Assembly: GCA_036508135.1 (NCBI GenBank) | Contig: DATCHW010000190.1 | Location: 1 to 23,253, forward strand | Source of the DNA: DATCHW01 sp036508135 | GTDB lineage: Bacteria; Bacteroidota; Ignavibacteria; Tepidaquicellales; Tepidaquicellaceae | DNA: 23,253 nt | Direction of reading: 5' to 3' | In this document: one piece after another, positions 1 through 6,530 of the stretch | Layout: each line of letters starts with the position of its first letter | Position numbering within the stretch: position 1 is the stretch's first letter | Notes under the pieces: generated by a model | Database searches by the model: none | What the model saw: only the letters and a program-made list of their open reading frames with translations | What the model was told of the DNA's origin: nothing | Made by a program: the position numbers and the translations under genes

Positions 1-36
1 GTTTGTTAGATTTCATTTTATTACATTTGAGTAATT

Positions 37-58
37 ATTAGCACCTAATTAGCACCTA
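37..58. repeat. Two tandem copies of an 11-bp repeat upstream of the integrase gene
   Basis: The unit ATTAGCACCTA occurs twice back to back, ending 37 nt before the integrase start. Short direct repeats next to an integrase gene are often arm-type binding sites for the recombinase or its directionality factor; here that role is inferred from position only. I found no second copy elsewhere in the window that would mark an attachment-site pair. Confidence 0.6.
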
Positions 59-95
59 CTTTTAGTTTACGTAAAGAGGTATAAAACACTCAAAT

Positions 96-1394
96 ATGGC
101 ACAAATAGTATTTTATCTTAAATCAGAAAAGCTTGACAAACTTGGGAAGGTTTCTCTCCTGGCACAAATAACAAGCGACTATAAACCCTATAGAATGAAG
201 TTGGGAAAAGTACGAATTCGTGATTGGAATAAAAAAAACCAGAGATTAAAGCTTTCCTCAGTAACTTCAAAAGAGTATGACGAAAACTCAAAAATGAATT
301 CATTTATTGATGAAGTTGAATCACAGGCCAGAATACTGTTTAATAAAGTTACAAAAGAAAGAAGGAAACCATCAGATTTTGAGTTGACAAATCTTTTGAA
401 TATTCCTGAGGTATCTACTGTCCTTAAATCTACTTCGGTAATGGATGTTTTTGACGATTTTATAGAATCAAACAAATCGGATAAAGCTAAAAATACCATA
501 AAAGGATATACAACTATTAAAAACTTCCTGATAAGATTCCAAGATGGTACTAATTATACTTTAACCTGGGAGAATATGGATGTAAAGTTTATTGATAAAC
601 TTAAGAAATACACATATTTAACTGAGAAGAAACAACTTAGTTATTATGCAAAGATCACAAGAGTCCTATCAACATTTCTTCATTGGTCTGAAGAACGGAA
701 TTATTATCACGATAATATTTATCCTAAACTAAAATCTGAAGAAGCTGAAAAAGAGGTTGTTTTTCTAAATATGGATGATCTATTGGTGTTAATGGATTAT
801 AACTTTGATACAATCCGATTACAAAAAGTTCGTGATTTATATTGCTTTGCTTCCTTTACAGGGCTTCGTTACAGCGATGTGGTTTCCTTAAAGCGTGAGC
901 ATATTAATAATAAGTTGTTAACTAAAACACAAGTCAAAACAGGGTATGTTAAAATGATACCTCTGAACGACTTTGCTCTCAAAATCCTTAAGAAATATGA
1001 AGAAGATGAAAATCCACTACCAAGAATGTCCATTCAAAAAATAAATGATTACATAAAGGAATGCTGTAAAGCTATTGCCCAAAAGCAATTGCCAAATACC
1101 GGCTTTAATGTGCGGGTGATAAAAAAAACTGTTATAGGAAGTGAAACCACAGAAGAATCACTTCCTCTACATGAAGCAATAACCTTCCACACAGCAAGAA
1201 AAACCTTTATTACAAATAGCATAATGTTAGGAGTAAACATAAAAGCATTACAAGACATGGGAGCTCCTAAAAAAGAAAAGGATCTTAGAAAATACTTAAA
1301 GATTACCGATGCATTTAAAAGTCAGGTAATGGACAATACCTGGAATGTTTTAAGTTTAAACCATATACCAAAAGAGCTTATTTCTCAGAACTAA
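96..1394 (+). CDS. Tyrosine recombinase (integrase) of a Bacteroidota mobile element
   Basis: This is a 432-aa tyrosine recombinase that would integrate and excise the element. The layout is the usual Bacteroidota one: an N-terminal arm-binding region (about residues 1-90), a SAM-like core-binding domain (about 112-205) and a C-terminal catalytic domain. Visible catalytic residues are R258 in FTGLRYSD, a likely K281, H365 and R368 in HTARKT, and the nucleophile Y400 in RKYLKIT. The usual LGH histidine of the last box is absent: the protein reads DMGAPKK there, so A390 stands where histidine is expected. This may be a subfamily trait. The ATG at 96 is chosen because it begins the typical arm domain. 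No convincing TTTG/TAnnTTTG promoter was seen in the 95 bp upstream. It lies at one edge of the element-like region. Confidence 0.93.
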   Translation: MAQIVFYLKSEKLDKLGKVSLLAQITSDYKPYRMKLGKVRIRDWNKKNQRLKLSSVTSKEYDENSKMNSFIDEVESQARILFNKVTKERRKPSDFELTNLLNIPEVSTVLKSTSVMDVFDDFIESNKSDKAKNTIKGYTTIKNFLIRFQDGTNYTLTWENMDVKFIDKLKKYTYLTEKKQLSYYAKITRVLSTFLHWSEERNYYHDNIYPKLKSEEAEKEVVFLNMDDLLVLMDYNFDTIRLQKVRDLYCFASFTGLRYSDVVSLKREHINNKLLTKTQVKTGYVKMIPLNDFALKILKKYEEDENPLPRMSIQKINDYIKECCKAIAQKQLPNTGFNVRVIKKTVIGSETTEESLPLHEAITFHTARKTFITNSIMLGVNIKALQDMGAPKKEKDLRKYLKITDAFKSQVMDNTWNVLSLNHIPKELISQN

Positions 1395-1638
1395 TTATTT
1401 TTTTTATCACCAGCTATTCATTAATTAGCTGAATAATTCTGTACTTTTAATTCTTAAATAGTTTTTGCCTCGCCATCAATTTTTTTTTTGATTTATAGAT
1501 TTAACCGTACTTGAATTTGCCAATCGGCAAAAAAAGTAGTAAAAAATCATATATAAATAAGAATGATGTGGAAAAAACTTTGTGAACTTAAAATATACTT
1601 GATTATAGGCTGAGTTAGAACTATAAAAGAAAGAAGCT

Positions 1639-2904
1639 GTGAGTAGGAAACTTACGATATATAAAATTGATAATTGGAATACACGAGTTAGTAAGAAATC
1701 GCTGAATCTCCGTATAAAACGAAGGCATAAAAAATATACTAATCCTTTTAAACATAAAGACAAAAAGAGAAGAGAGCATGAGTATTTAAAATCAAAAATC
1801 ACATATAATGAGGAAATTGAAAGATTTTGTTCTGTCAATAATATCTCACGATGGAAAGAAAGTGATAGACCTATAAAATTTGATGAAAGTTTTTGTCTAT
1901 TTGAAAATCCGGACTCCGTGTTAAGAACTTTACTGGAAATGCTACACCGAGCTAAGGTTAGTCAGAAGATGACAAGATTGCGATATGCCGGAAAAGTATC
2001 TTTTGGAGCACTTTATTTGGTGGATAATTTATGTTGGGAAATTGCAAAAAAGCGTAGATGGAATGTGATTTGTGAGAATATTTCAGACATAGAGCGAGAA
2101 AAGCTTTCAAAATTAAGGTCTATGTCATCTTCTAGTTATGAATCCGTTAACGCAAATATGATAAATGAGAGAGTGAGAATTACAAGAAAAGACGATCCCA
2201 AAGCTGATCAGTCTTATAAAGTAAAATCAAAGGATATCACTGATATGGTTCAAAATGCAATTCGTGAAACTAAAAGTGATCAAAAATTCGAACTTCCTTT
2301 TGAAGCATATCAAGCTATTAATTCAACCATTGGAGAGCACTTTGATAATATAATTTTACATGCGCCTAATGCAGAGATTGGCATTCTTTGCGGTTTTTAT
2401 GACAAAGATGCCAAAGAGATTACGGTTTTAATTTATAATTTTGGAAAGACAATATATGAATCTTTTGGTGATGATTCCCTACCAGAACAAATGAAAAGCG
2501 TAATTCTTGAGATAATCGAAAATCATGCCAAAAAGAATTTTTTTATTGGATCAAGACAATTCACTCCGGAAAATGCTTTAACTTTGTTGGCTGTACAAGA
2601 AGGGATTAGTTCTAGAGTTAAATTTGATAAGACTCGTGGGCATGGTTTAATTGACTTTATTGAGCATTGCTTTAATTTAAGTACAGGTACTAGAGTTGTC
2701 TTAATAAGTGGGAATACCGCAGTAAAATTTGATAACAAATATCAAGTCGGTAAAAAATGGTTATTTGATAGGGAAAGGAGGGTTATTGCAATGAATGAGG
2801 CAAATGATATTTATGAAAAACCTGATAGTTCATATGTTATCAATTTAAACATTAATTTCCCAGGTGTGTTAATAGAAACAACTATACCATTAAAACAATT
2901 ATGA
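1639..2904 (+). CDS. GHKL/HATPase-type ATP-binding protein, first gene of a three-gene module
   Basis: The 421-aa protein has a lysine/arginine-rich N-terminus (about residues 25-55), a helical middle and a GHKL-type ATPase region near 215-350. The N-box is IGEHFDNIILHA (E233, N237, H241), the G1 box is degenerate (YNFGKTI, 266-272, where DxGxG is usual) and the G2 box is TRGHGL (332-337). The fold resembles histidine-kinase and anti-sigma-factor ATPases; I see no histidine phosphotransfer domain. The GTG start at 1639 is forced by an in-frame TAA at 1624. Its stop overlaps the next ATG by 4 nt (ATGA), so the STAS-like neighbour is translationally coupled. ATPase plus STAS-like partner recalls SpoIIAB/SpoIIAA switches, but a regulatory or defence role is inference. 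No clear promoter was identified. Confidence 0.75.
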   Translation: MSRKLTIYKIDNWNTRVSKKSLNLRIKRRHKKYTNPFKHKDKKRREHEYLKSKITYNEEIERFCSVNNISRWKESDRPIKFDESFCLFENPDSVLRTLLEMLHRAKVSQKMTRLRYAGKVSFGALYLVDNLCWEIAKKRRWNVICENISDIEREKLSKLRSMSSSSYESVNANMINERVRITRKDDPKADQSYKVKSKDITDMVQNAIRETKSDQKFELPFEAYQAINSTIGEHFDNIILHAPNAEIGILCGFYDKDAKEITVLIYNFGKTIYESFGDDSLPEQMKSVILEIIENHAKKNFFIGSRQFTPENALTLLAVQEGISSRVKFDKTRGHGLIDFIEHCFNLSTGTRVVLISGNTAVKFDNKYQVGKKWLFDRERRVIAMNEANDIYEKPDSSYVINLNINFPGVLIETTIPLKQL

Positions 2905-3230
2905 TGAAAGAATATACAATTAATTTAACATTACTAGTTAACCCTCCATTCACGGATTCAATTTCAGGTCGTGAATTTGGAGAGCAGCACGCAAAAGATA
3001 CGCAGGTTTTAAAGCATATTCATGATGGGGAGAAGATTGTTCTCACTATTGATTCTGAATTTGTCAAAGCAATAAATGATTCATTTATTAAAGGTTTTTT
3101 CAGTAAAATATTTGAAAAATATCATACCGTTGAAAAGATTAAATCATTTGTGGAACTTCGATCTAATGATAATTTTCAGAGGCTTTTTGAGAAGAATTGG
3201 GCAATTCTAGAAGCTATTAATAATGCATAA
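2901..3230 (+). CDS. STAS-like protein of DUF4325 type
   Basis: This 109-aa protein begins MMKEYTINL. Around residues 23-75 it has the pattern I associate with the DUF4325 STAS-like family: an RxxG segment (REFGEQHA), a predicted strand ending in IVLTID, then a segment like the SSFxxxLF of STAS domains (DSFIKGFFSKIF). STAS-like domains commonly act as phosphorylation- or ligand-controlled partners of GHKL ATPases, which fits the ATPase gene it overlaps by 4 nt upstream. The serine in NDSFIKG (S61) could be the regulatory site, by analogy only. It overlaps the following membrane-protein gene by 8 nt, so all three genes are probably made together. Confidence 0.7.
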   Translation: MMKEYTINLTLLVNPPFTDSISGREFGEQHAKDTQVLKHIHDGEKIVLTIDSEFVKAINDSFIKGFFSKIFEKYHTVEKIKSFVELRSNDNFQRLFEKNWAILEAINNA

Positions 3231-3735
3231 CTTTCATCATTTTCCTATTGAATCTGGCGCTGGATCATCTAATTTGATTGCCGTAATTGCGATAATCATT
3301 TCTGTTTTATCTCTAATATCTTCCATTTATTTAATATACCTAACAAAAAGGTTAGAAATTCTTTATCAAGAATTTGAAAGCCTTTGTATTAAAAATGTTG
3401 AGAATATTTTCTCAGGATTAGATAATATTTTTGATCAAAATGAATTGTCACTTGCTTCAGATCATCGTTCTCATATTACTACCATTATGACTGAGCTACA
3501 AGGCTTTCTAATTAGTCTTAGAGATAGTGTTTATGGTAAAATCGACGTTCAAAGCCTAATTGACATAATGGAATCGTTTACTGAAAAAATATATGTTGGA
3601 AATGATGCAAAGCTACTCGAGTTCAAAGGTGATTATTATTCAACTAAGTTAAAAATATACAATTCATTATACAATCATGCTATTGAGAAGGAAATTGGGA
3701 TACTTCTTATTTTTAAAAGAAAACGTTCAATTTAG
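3223..3735 (+). CDS. Small membrane protein, third gene of the ATPase/STAS module
   Basis: This is a 170-aa protein of unknown family. Residues about 18-42 form one strong transmembrane helix (LIAVIAIIISVLSLISSIYL and on), followed by a basic TKR, so the C-terminal roughly 125 residues are probably cytoplasmic. That part looks mostly helical and ends in the basic KRKRS. The ATG at 3223 lies inside the end of the STAS-like gene (8-nt overlap). The context suggests a membrane anchor or effector controlled by the ATPase/STAS pair, but no catalytic motif is visible and this is inference. Confidence 0.7.
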   Translation: MHNFHHFPIESGAGSSNLIAVIAIIISVLSLISSIYLIYLTKRLEILYQEFESLCIKNVENIFSGLDNIFDQNELSLASDHRSHITTIMTELQGFLISLRDSVYGKIDVQSLIDIMESFTEKIYVGNDAKLLEFKGDYYSTKLKIYNSLYNHAIEKEIGILLIFKRKRSI

Positions 3736-3828
3736 ATTTTAATATCTTGTTCCATTTCAAATCGTAAATATCCATTGTTGATTAACATGCAGTTTGGTTA
3801 CGTTGATTAAATACTTTATTCAAATATA

Positions 3829-3862
3829 GTAGCACTTAAGACAAATTTTTAATTAGTGCTAC
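3829..3862. repeat. Stem-loop downstream of the ATPase/STAS/membrane operon
   Basis: GTAGCACT and AGTGCTAC form an 8-bp perfect stem around an 18-nt AT-rich loop. It lies about 95 nt after the last gene of the operon and could end or protect its transcript, but there is no T-tract after the stem, so I do not call it a terminator. Confidence 0.45.
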
Positions 3863-4244
3863 GTTAAGAAATGAGTCTCTGAAAGAAATTGAGATTATAA
3901 ATCAAGAGTAATTTCCTCATTCGAATACTTTGTCATATATATTGCCAGTTTTAATTATTATCTGTGGATTAATTTTTTTTCATAACCTATTTATTTCTTT
4001 TAATCATTTCCACAGACAGAAATTCAATCTGACTCAAATCCGTCTCTCGGGTATCATCTATAACAAATTCATTGTATCCACATTCGCAAAAGGTGCAAAT
4101 TACAAATTAGAATTATAAAGCGTTCAAGATACTACAAATGCTTTAAGACTGTAATTCTTCCCTAAATTAAGAATAAAGAAGTTTTTAAGGGGAAAAACAT
4201 TGATTAAGAATTTTTTCAAATACAAAAAAGGTGTTAGTCACTAC

Positions 4245-4274
4245 CATTTCGGCGCAAAAGCCCATTCCGAAATG
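4245..4274. repeat. Hairpin 1 of a tandem pair
   Basis: CATTTCGG pairs with CCGAAATG (8 bp, 14-nt loop). It sits only 10 nt before a second perfect hairpin. There is no following T-tract, so it is not an obvious intrinsic terminator. Confidence 0.55.
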
Positions 4275-4284
4275 ATTGTTTATA

Positions 4285-4308
4285 CATTTTTGCTCCCTTG
4301 CAAAAATG
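4285..4308. repeat. Hairpin 2 of a tandem pair
   Basis: CATTTTTGC and GCAAAAATG form a perfect 9-bp stem with the 6-nt loop TCCCTT. With the neighbouring hairpin it gives a two-stem structure that could fold in single-stranded DNA or RNA. Function unknown. Confidence 0.6.
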
Positions 4309-4494
4309 AAAATGACAAATGAAGGAATTTTTTATCAGGTCCTAATATGATTCCAATTAGATCAGGAAAAGCTTCCTGCATATTTATAAGGCAAGAAATA
4401 ATAAATATTGGAGCTGCTAATTCTCTTAACGTGATGATTATGAGTGAAAAAAGTAAAGAAATAATTGAAAATAGTTGTTAAAATATTTGGAATA

Positions 4495-4575
4495 TATCAT
4501 ATATGGTTGTATCTTTAAGTATGTTATTTGATTGATAGACAGAGTTTTCAGTTCCACGTGGAACCATATATGATA
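4495..4575. repeat. 14-bp inverted repeat flanking the parS-like palindrome
   Basis: TATCATATATGGTT (4495-4508) is the exact reverse complement of AACCATATATGATA (4562-4575), with 53 bp between the arms. The right arm overlaps the last bases of the GTTCCACGTGGAAC palindrome, so the two symmetric elements interlock. This could be a nested protein-binding site or an alternative RNA/ssDNA fold. Confidence 0.65.
4551..4564. promoter_or_regulatory. parS-like 14-bp perfect palindrome (candidate ParB site)
   Basis: GTTCCACGTGGAAC is a perfect palindrome matching the core of the bacterial chromosomal parS consensus (TGTTNCACGTGNAACA) at all 14 inner positions; only the outermost bases differ (A and C instead of T and A). 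ParB binds such sites to load the CTP-dependent clamp used in DNA segregation. No parA or parB gene is in the window, so it could recruit the host ParB, serve a ParB encoded elsewhere on the element, or be an operator that resembles parS. Confidence 0.5.
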
Positions 4576-4586
4576 ATTATTATTAG

Positions 4587-4611
4587 AAGGTGAGGCACAC
4601 CGTAAAAACTG
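4587..4611 (+). promoter_or_regulatory. Shared 25-nt leader, copy 1 (before the ardC-like gene)
   Basis: This is copy one of a leader found three times, reading AAGGTGAGGCACACCG, one variable base, then AAAAACTG, and ending 9 nt before the ATG. GGTG and CACC can pair as a 4-bp stem with a 5-nt loop. It differs from copies 2 and 3 only at the ninth base (G for A) and at the base after CCG. Confidence 0.75.
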
Positions 4612-4620
4612 ACTAACAAA

Positions 4621-5673
4621 ATGAAAAAAGAACAACTTCAGGAGATGTTTAACGAGATGTTAAACCGCAAATTAAATGAATCTTGGGAAAAACCTTGGTT
4701 TGTTCCTGTGAACAAAAATTCAGCCGTAACTAATTACAAGACCGGCCTCCAGTACAAAAACGGGAATTTTATTTTTCTTCTTTTTGCTTCAATGTTTAAA
4801 GGTTTCAGCACTCTTCAATTTATGACTTTTAAACAGGGCTTAAGCCTTGGTTATTTGGTCAACAAAGGGAGTGAAGGTTTACCGGTATATTTTTACAGCT
4901 TTTCTTTTTTCAAGATGATAAACGGACAAAGGAAAAATTTACCTGAAAGCCCATATAACACCTGGACAACAGCACAATTAAATGAGGCTAAAATTACAAA
5001 GCTTCCATTTATTAAAATTCACCATGTTTTTAATGTTGCGCAGTTTTCAAATGTCCAGACCGGGGAAAGCTTACAAACAGTGATCAATAACACTTTGTTA
5101 AATGAAACAGAAAGCAAGGGAATTATTAACTCAAATCCTGAAAGAATTCTGGAAGGTTGCGAAAAAGTTCTTTCTTCATGGGAATGCAAAATTAACCTGG
5201 TCCCCGGTTCAGATCGTTGTTTTTATAGTCCTCTTGAAGATTTTATTCAACTTACTGACAGACCACAATTTAAAAACAATGAGTTTTTTTATGCTACGAT
5301 GTTACACGAAGTAACACACAGCACCGGCCATGATATCAGGACAGGAAGAATTAAGAAGTTTAATGAGAGCTATAAAGACCATAAACAGGCCTATGCAATT
5401 GAAGAACTGGTGGCAGAAATTAGCTCCGCTTTCATTATGGCCAGCAATAATTTTGCTCCTGAACAGCAAAAAATTAACTCAGCTGTTTATCTGCAGGGCT
5501 GGAAAGAGAGCCTGAAAGAAGATGAAAATCTGGCTTTCAAAGTTTGCGGCGAAGCTTACAAGGCTATCAGTTATATAGCTGAAAGATTCCCGGAAGCAGT
5601 CCCATATTTCAACATCAAATCAGAAAGCCATAACGAGGTTGAAGAAGTGGAAGAAGTTGAAATGGTCAGTTAA
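4621..5673 (+). CDS. ArdC-like anti-restriction protein with zincin metallopeptidase domain
   Basis: The 350-aa protein has the ArdC layout: an N-terminal domain (about residues 1-125) of the type that binds single-stranded DNA, rich in aromatics (WEKPWF, NYKTGLQYKNGN), and a C-terminal zincin metallopeptidase domain. The zinc motif HEVTHSTGH has H229, E230 and H233, and a downstream EELVAEISSAF (about 261-271) supplies the expected third-ligand region. ArdC proteins shield incoming conjugative DNA from restriction and are encoded near the leading region of plasmids and ICEs. Here it would help the element enter restricting hosts, notably while carrying its own R-M system. The tail is acidic (EVEEVEEVEMV). 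The gene is followed by a strong terminator and preceded by the 25-nt leader. No gene symbol is given because the subfamily cannot be settled by eye. Confidence 0.85.
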   Translation: MKKEQLQEMFNEMLNRKLNESWEKPWFVPVNKNSAVTNYKTGLQYKNGNFIFLLFASMFKGFSTLQFMTFKQGLSLGYLVNKGSEGLPVYFYSFSFFKMINGQRKNLPESPYNTWTTAQLNEAKITKLPFIKIHHVFNVAQFSNVQTGESLQTVINNTLLNETESKGIINSNPERILEGCEKVLSSWECKINLVPGSDRCFYSPLEDFIQLTDRPQFKNNEFFYATMLHEVTHSTGHDIRTGRIKKFNESYKDHKQAYAIEELVAEISSAFIMASNNFAPEQQKINSAVYLQGWKESLKEDENLAFKVCGEAYKAISYIAERFPEAVPYFNIKSESHNEVEEVEEVEMVS

Positions 5674-5676
5674 AAA

Positions 5677-5705
5677 AAGCGGGGGTGGGAACCCCATCCC
5701 CGCTT
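5677..5705 (+). terminator. Strong hairpin after the ardC-like gene
   Basis: AAGCGGGGGTGGG pairs with CCCATCCCCGCTT: 13 pairs including one G-T wobble, with a 3-nt loop. It begins 3 nt after the stop codon and is followed by ACTTTTAC, a modest T-run. It probably ends the ardC transcript, in which case the next gene needs its own promoter in the roughly 25 bp before its leader copy. Confidence 0.75.
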
Positions 5706-5729
5706 ACTTTTACAACTTTAAATTTTAAA

Positions 5730-5754
5730 AAGGTGAGACACACCGAAAAAACTG
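5730..5754 (+). promoter_or_regulatory. Shared 25-nt leader, copy 2
   Basis: AAGGTGAGACACACCG, one variable base (A), then AAAAACTG. It ends 9 nt before the ATG at 5764, the same spacing as copy 1, and lies 24 nt after the hairpin terminator. Confidence 0.75.
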
Positions 5755-5763
5755 TTTAATCTT

Positions 5764-5982
5764 ATGAACTTTATTAATGCAAAATTCAAAAGCAAATGTG
5801 CTGAGACTGGCGCAATAATCGCAAAAGGCGAAAACTGTTTATTTGACAGAGTAAATAAAAAAGTTTACTGCAGGTCTTCAAAAAAATACACGCAGGAGGA
5901 GGAAACAGCAAACACCAGCTCTTTTATTGAAGCACAGGAAAACGCTTATTTTGATAATTTTTGCCAAACAAATAATATTTAA
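5764..5982 (+). CDS. Small conserved-looking protein with spaced cysteines
   Basis: This 72-aa protein begins MNFINAKFKSKC. It reads like small hypothetical proteins that I associate with Bacteroidota plasmids and ICEs, with a KCAETGxxIxKGE...VYC layout. Cysteines in KCAETG, GENCLF and VYCRS could form a small zinc-binding or ribbon-like fold, although a fourth ligand is not clear. The function is unknown. It sits between the ardC-like and DUF6876-like genes, and all three share the same leader, which suggests joint expression, perhaps early in transfer. The Met start is supported by the leader spacing. Confidence 0.65.
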   Translation: MNFINAKFKSKCAETGAIIAKGENCLFDRVNKKVYCRSSKKYTQEEETANTSSFIEAQENAYFDNFCQTNNI

Positions 5983-5991
5983 TTAACCAGA

Positions 5992-6016
5992 AAGGTGAGA
6001 CACACCGGAAAAACTG
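5992..6016 (+). promoter_or_regulatory. Shared 25-nt leader, copy 3
   Basis: AAGGTGAGACACACCG, one variable base (G), then AAAAACTG. It ends 8 nt before the ATG at 6025 and starts only 10 nt after the previous stop codon, which leaves little room for a separate full promoter upstream. Confidence 0.75.
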
Positions 6017-6024
6017 TGTAAAAT

Positions 6025-6438
6025 ATGGAAAATTTGGAAAATGTAAAACAAGAAAGAAGATCCTTAAACGATGAGTTTTTAGGATTCCGAGGATCTGAAA
6101 ATTATTACAGACATTCAAACCTTTTTTCAAAATTCGTTTTAACTGATGGGGTAAAACACATTACTGATAAATTAGGACTATGCTGGTTTTTAGACACGGT
6201 TCTATCTTATCAGGGTGGAAGGGTGGTTAAGGCTATAAAGTTTCAAATTTGGACCCTTGAGAGGATTACAGAGGGAGAAAACACCGGGCAGTGGAAGGTT
6301 GTCATGTATTTAGATAAAACGCCTGTTATAAAGCAGCTTTTTAGTTCAATTTCGTTAACTGATGATTACGAGGAAAGTTTTGACGTTTTTAAAATCTACT
6401 TAGCGGATAATGTTTTGTTTCTTCCATCAGAAAACTAG
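6025..6438 (+). CDS. DUF6876-like protein
   Basis: This 137-aa protein contains FRGSENYYRHSNLF, LTDGVKHITDKLGLCWFLDTVLSYQ, a pattern I recognise from the DUF6876 family (GSENYYRH...YTDGVKYL...AYWLLD...SYQ) found on mobile elements. The C-terminal half (WKVVMYLD, then a predicted strand-helix region) fits the family's usual small single-domain size. The biochemical role is unknown. It is the third gene with the 25-nt leader and is closed by a perfect 13-bp terminator hairpin, so it ends this unit. The start is fixed by the leader spacing. Confidence 0.75.
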   Translation: MENLENVKQERRSLNDEFLGFRGSENYYRHSNLFSKFVLTDGVKHITDKLGLCWFLDTVLSYQGGRVVKAIKFQIWTLERITEGENTGQWKVVMYLDKTPVIKQLFSSISLTDDYEESFDVFKIYLADNVLFLPSEN

Positions 6439-6446
6439 GCGGGCGG

Positions 6447-6482
6447 ATGGCCAGCCGTTAACATCGAGAAACGGCTGGCCAT
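6447..6482 (+). terminator. Terminator after the DUF6876-like gene
   Basis: ATGGCCAGCCGTT and AACGGCTGGCCAT form a perfect 13-bp GC-rich stem around a 10-nt loop. The stem is followed by TAATGTTTTTG with a run of five Ts. Its symmetry could allow termination in either direction. Confidence 0.75.
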
Positions 6483-6489
6483 TAATGTT

Positions 6490-6522
6490 TTTGACCATGG
6501 GACGATAAAAATCTTAAATTTG
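6490..6522 (+). promoter_or_regulatory. Bacteroidota-type promoter for the 6531-7287 gene pair
   Basis: TTTG (6490-6493), 21 nt, then TAAATTTG (6515-6522), matching the TTTG / TAnnTTTG pattern with spacing at the long end. Transcription would begin around 6527-6530, which makes the ATG at 6531 nearly leaderless and the in-frame ATG at 6543 a plausible real start. Confidence 0.5.
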
Positions 6523-6530
6523 TAGAAACG

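Larger units (their letters stand above)
3736..4620. other. 885-bp gene-free stretch rich in inverted repeats
   Basis: I find no convincing gene here; the only open frame of note (3930-4118) needs a TTG start and looks like chance. The stretch holds a stem-loop at 3829-3862, two perfect-stem hairpins at 4245-4274 and 4285-4308, a 14-bp inverted repeat at 4495-4508/4562-4575, a parS-like palindrome at 4551-4564, and the first copy of a leader shared with two downstream genes. Such density of dyads is more typical of an origin, partition site or transfer leading region than of an ordinary spacer. Confidence 0.6.

Noticed and set aside
1516..1531. TTTGCC-AATC-GGCAAA hairpin after the integrase gene
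   Set aside because: The stem is only 6 bp and is followed by As rather than Ts on the + strand, so it is not a terminator for the integrase; too weak to annotate.
3930..4118. 62-residue open frame with a hydrophobic N-terminus
   Set aside because: It needs a TTG start, has no nearby promoter and its hydrophobicity follows from T-rich DNA; it lies in a region better explained as non-coding.
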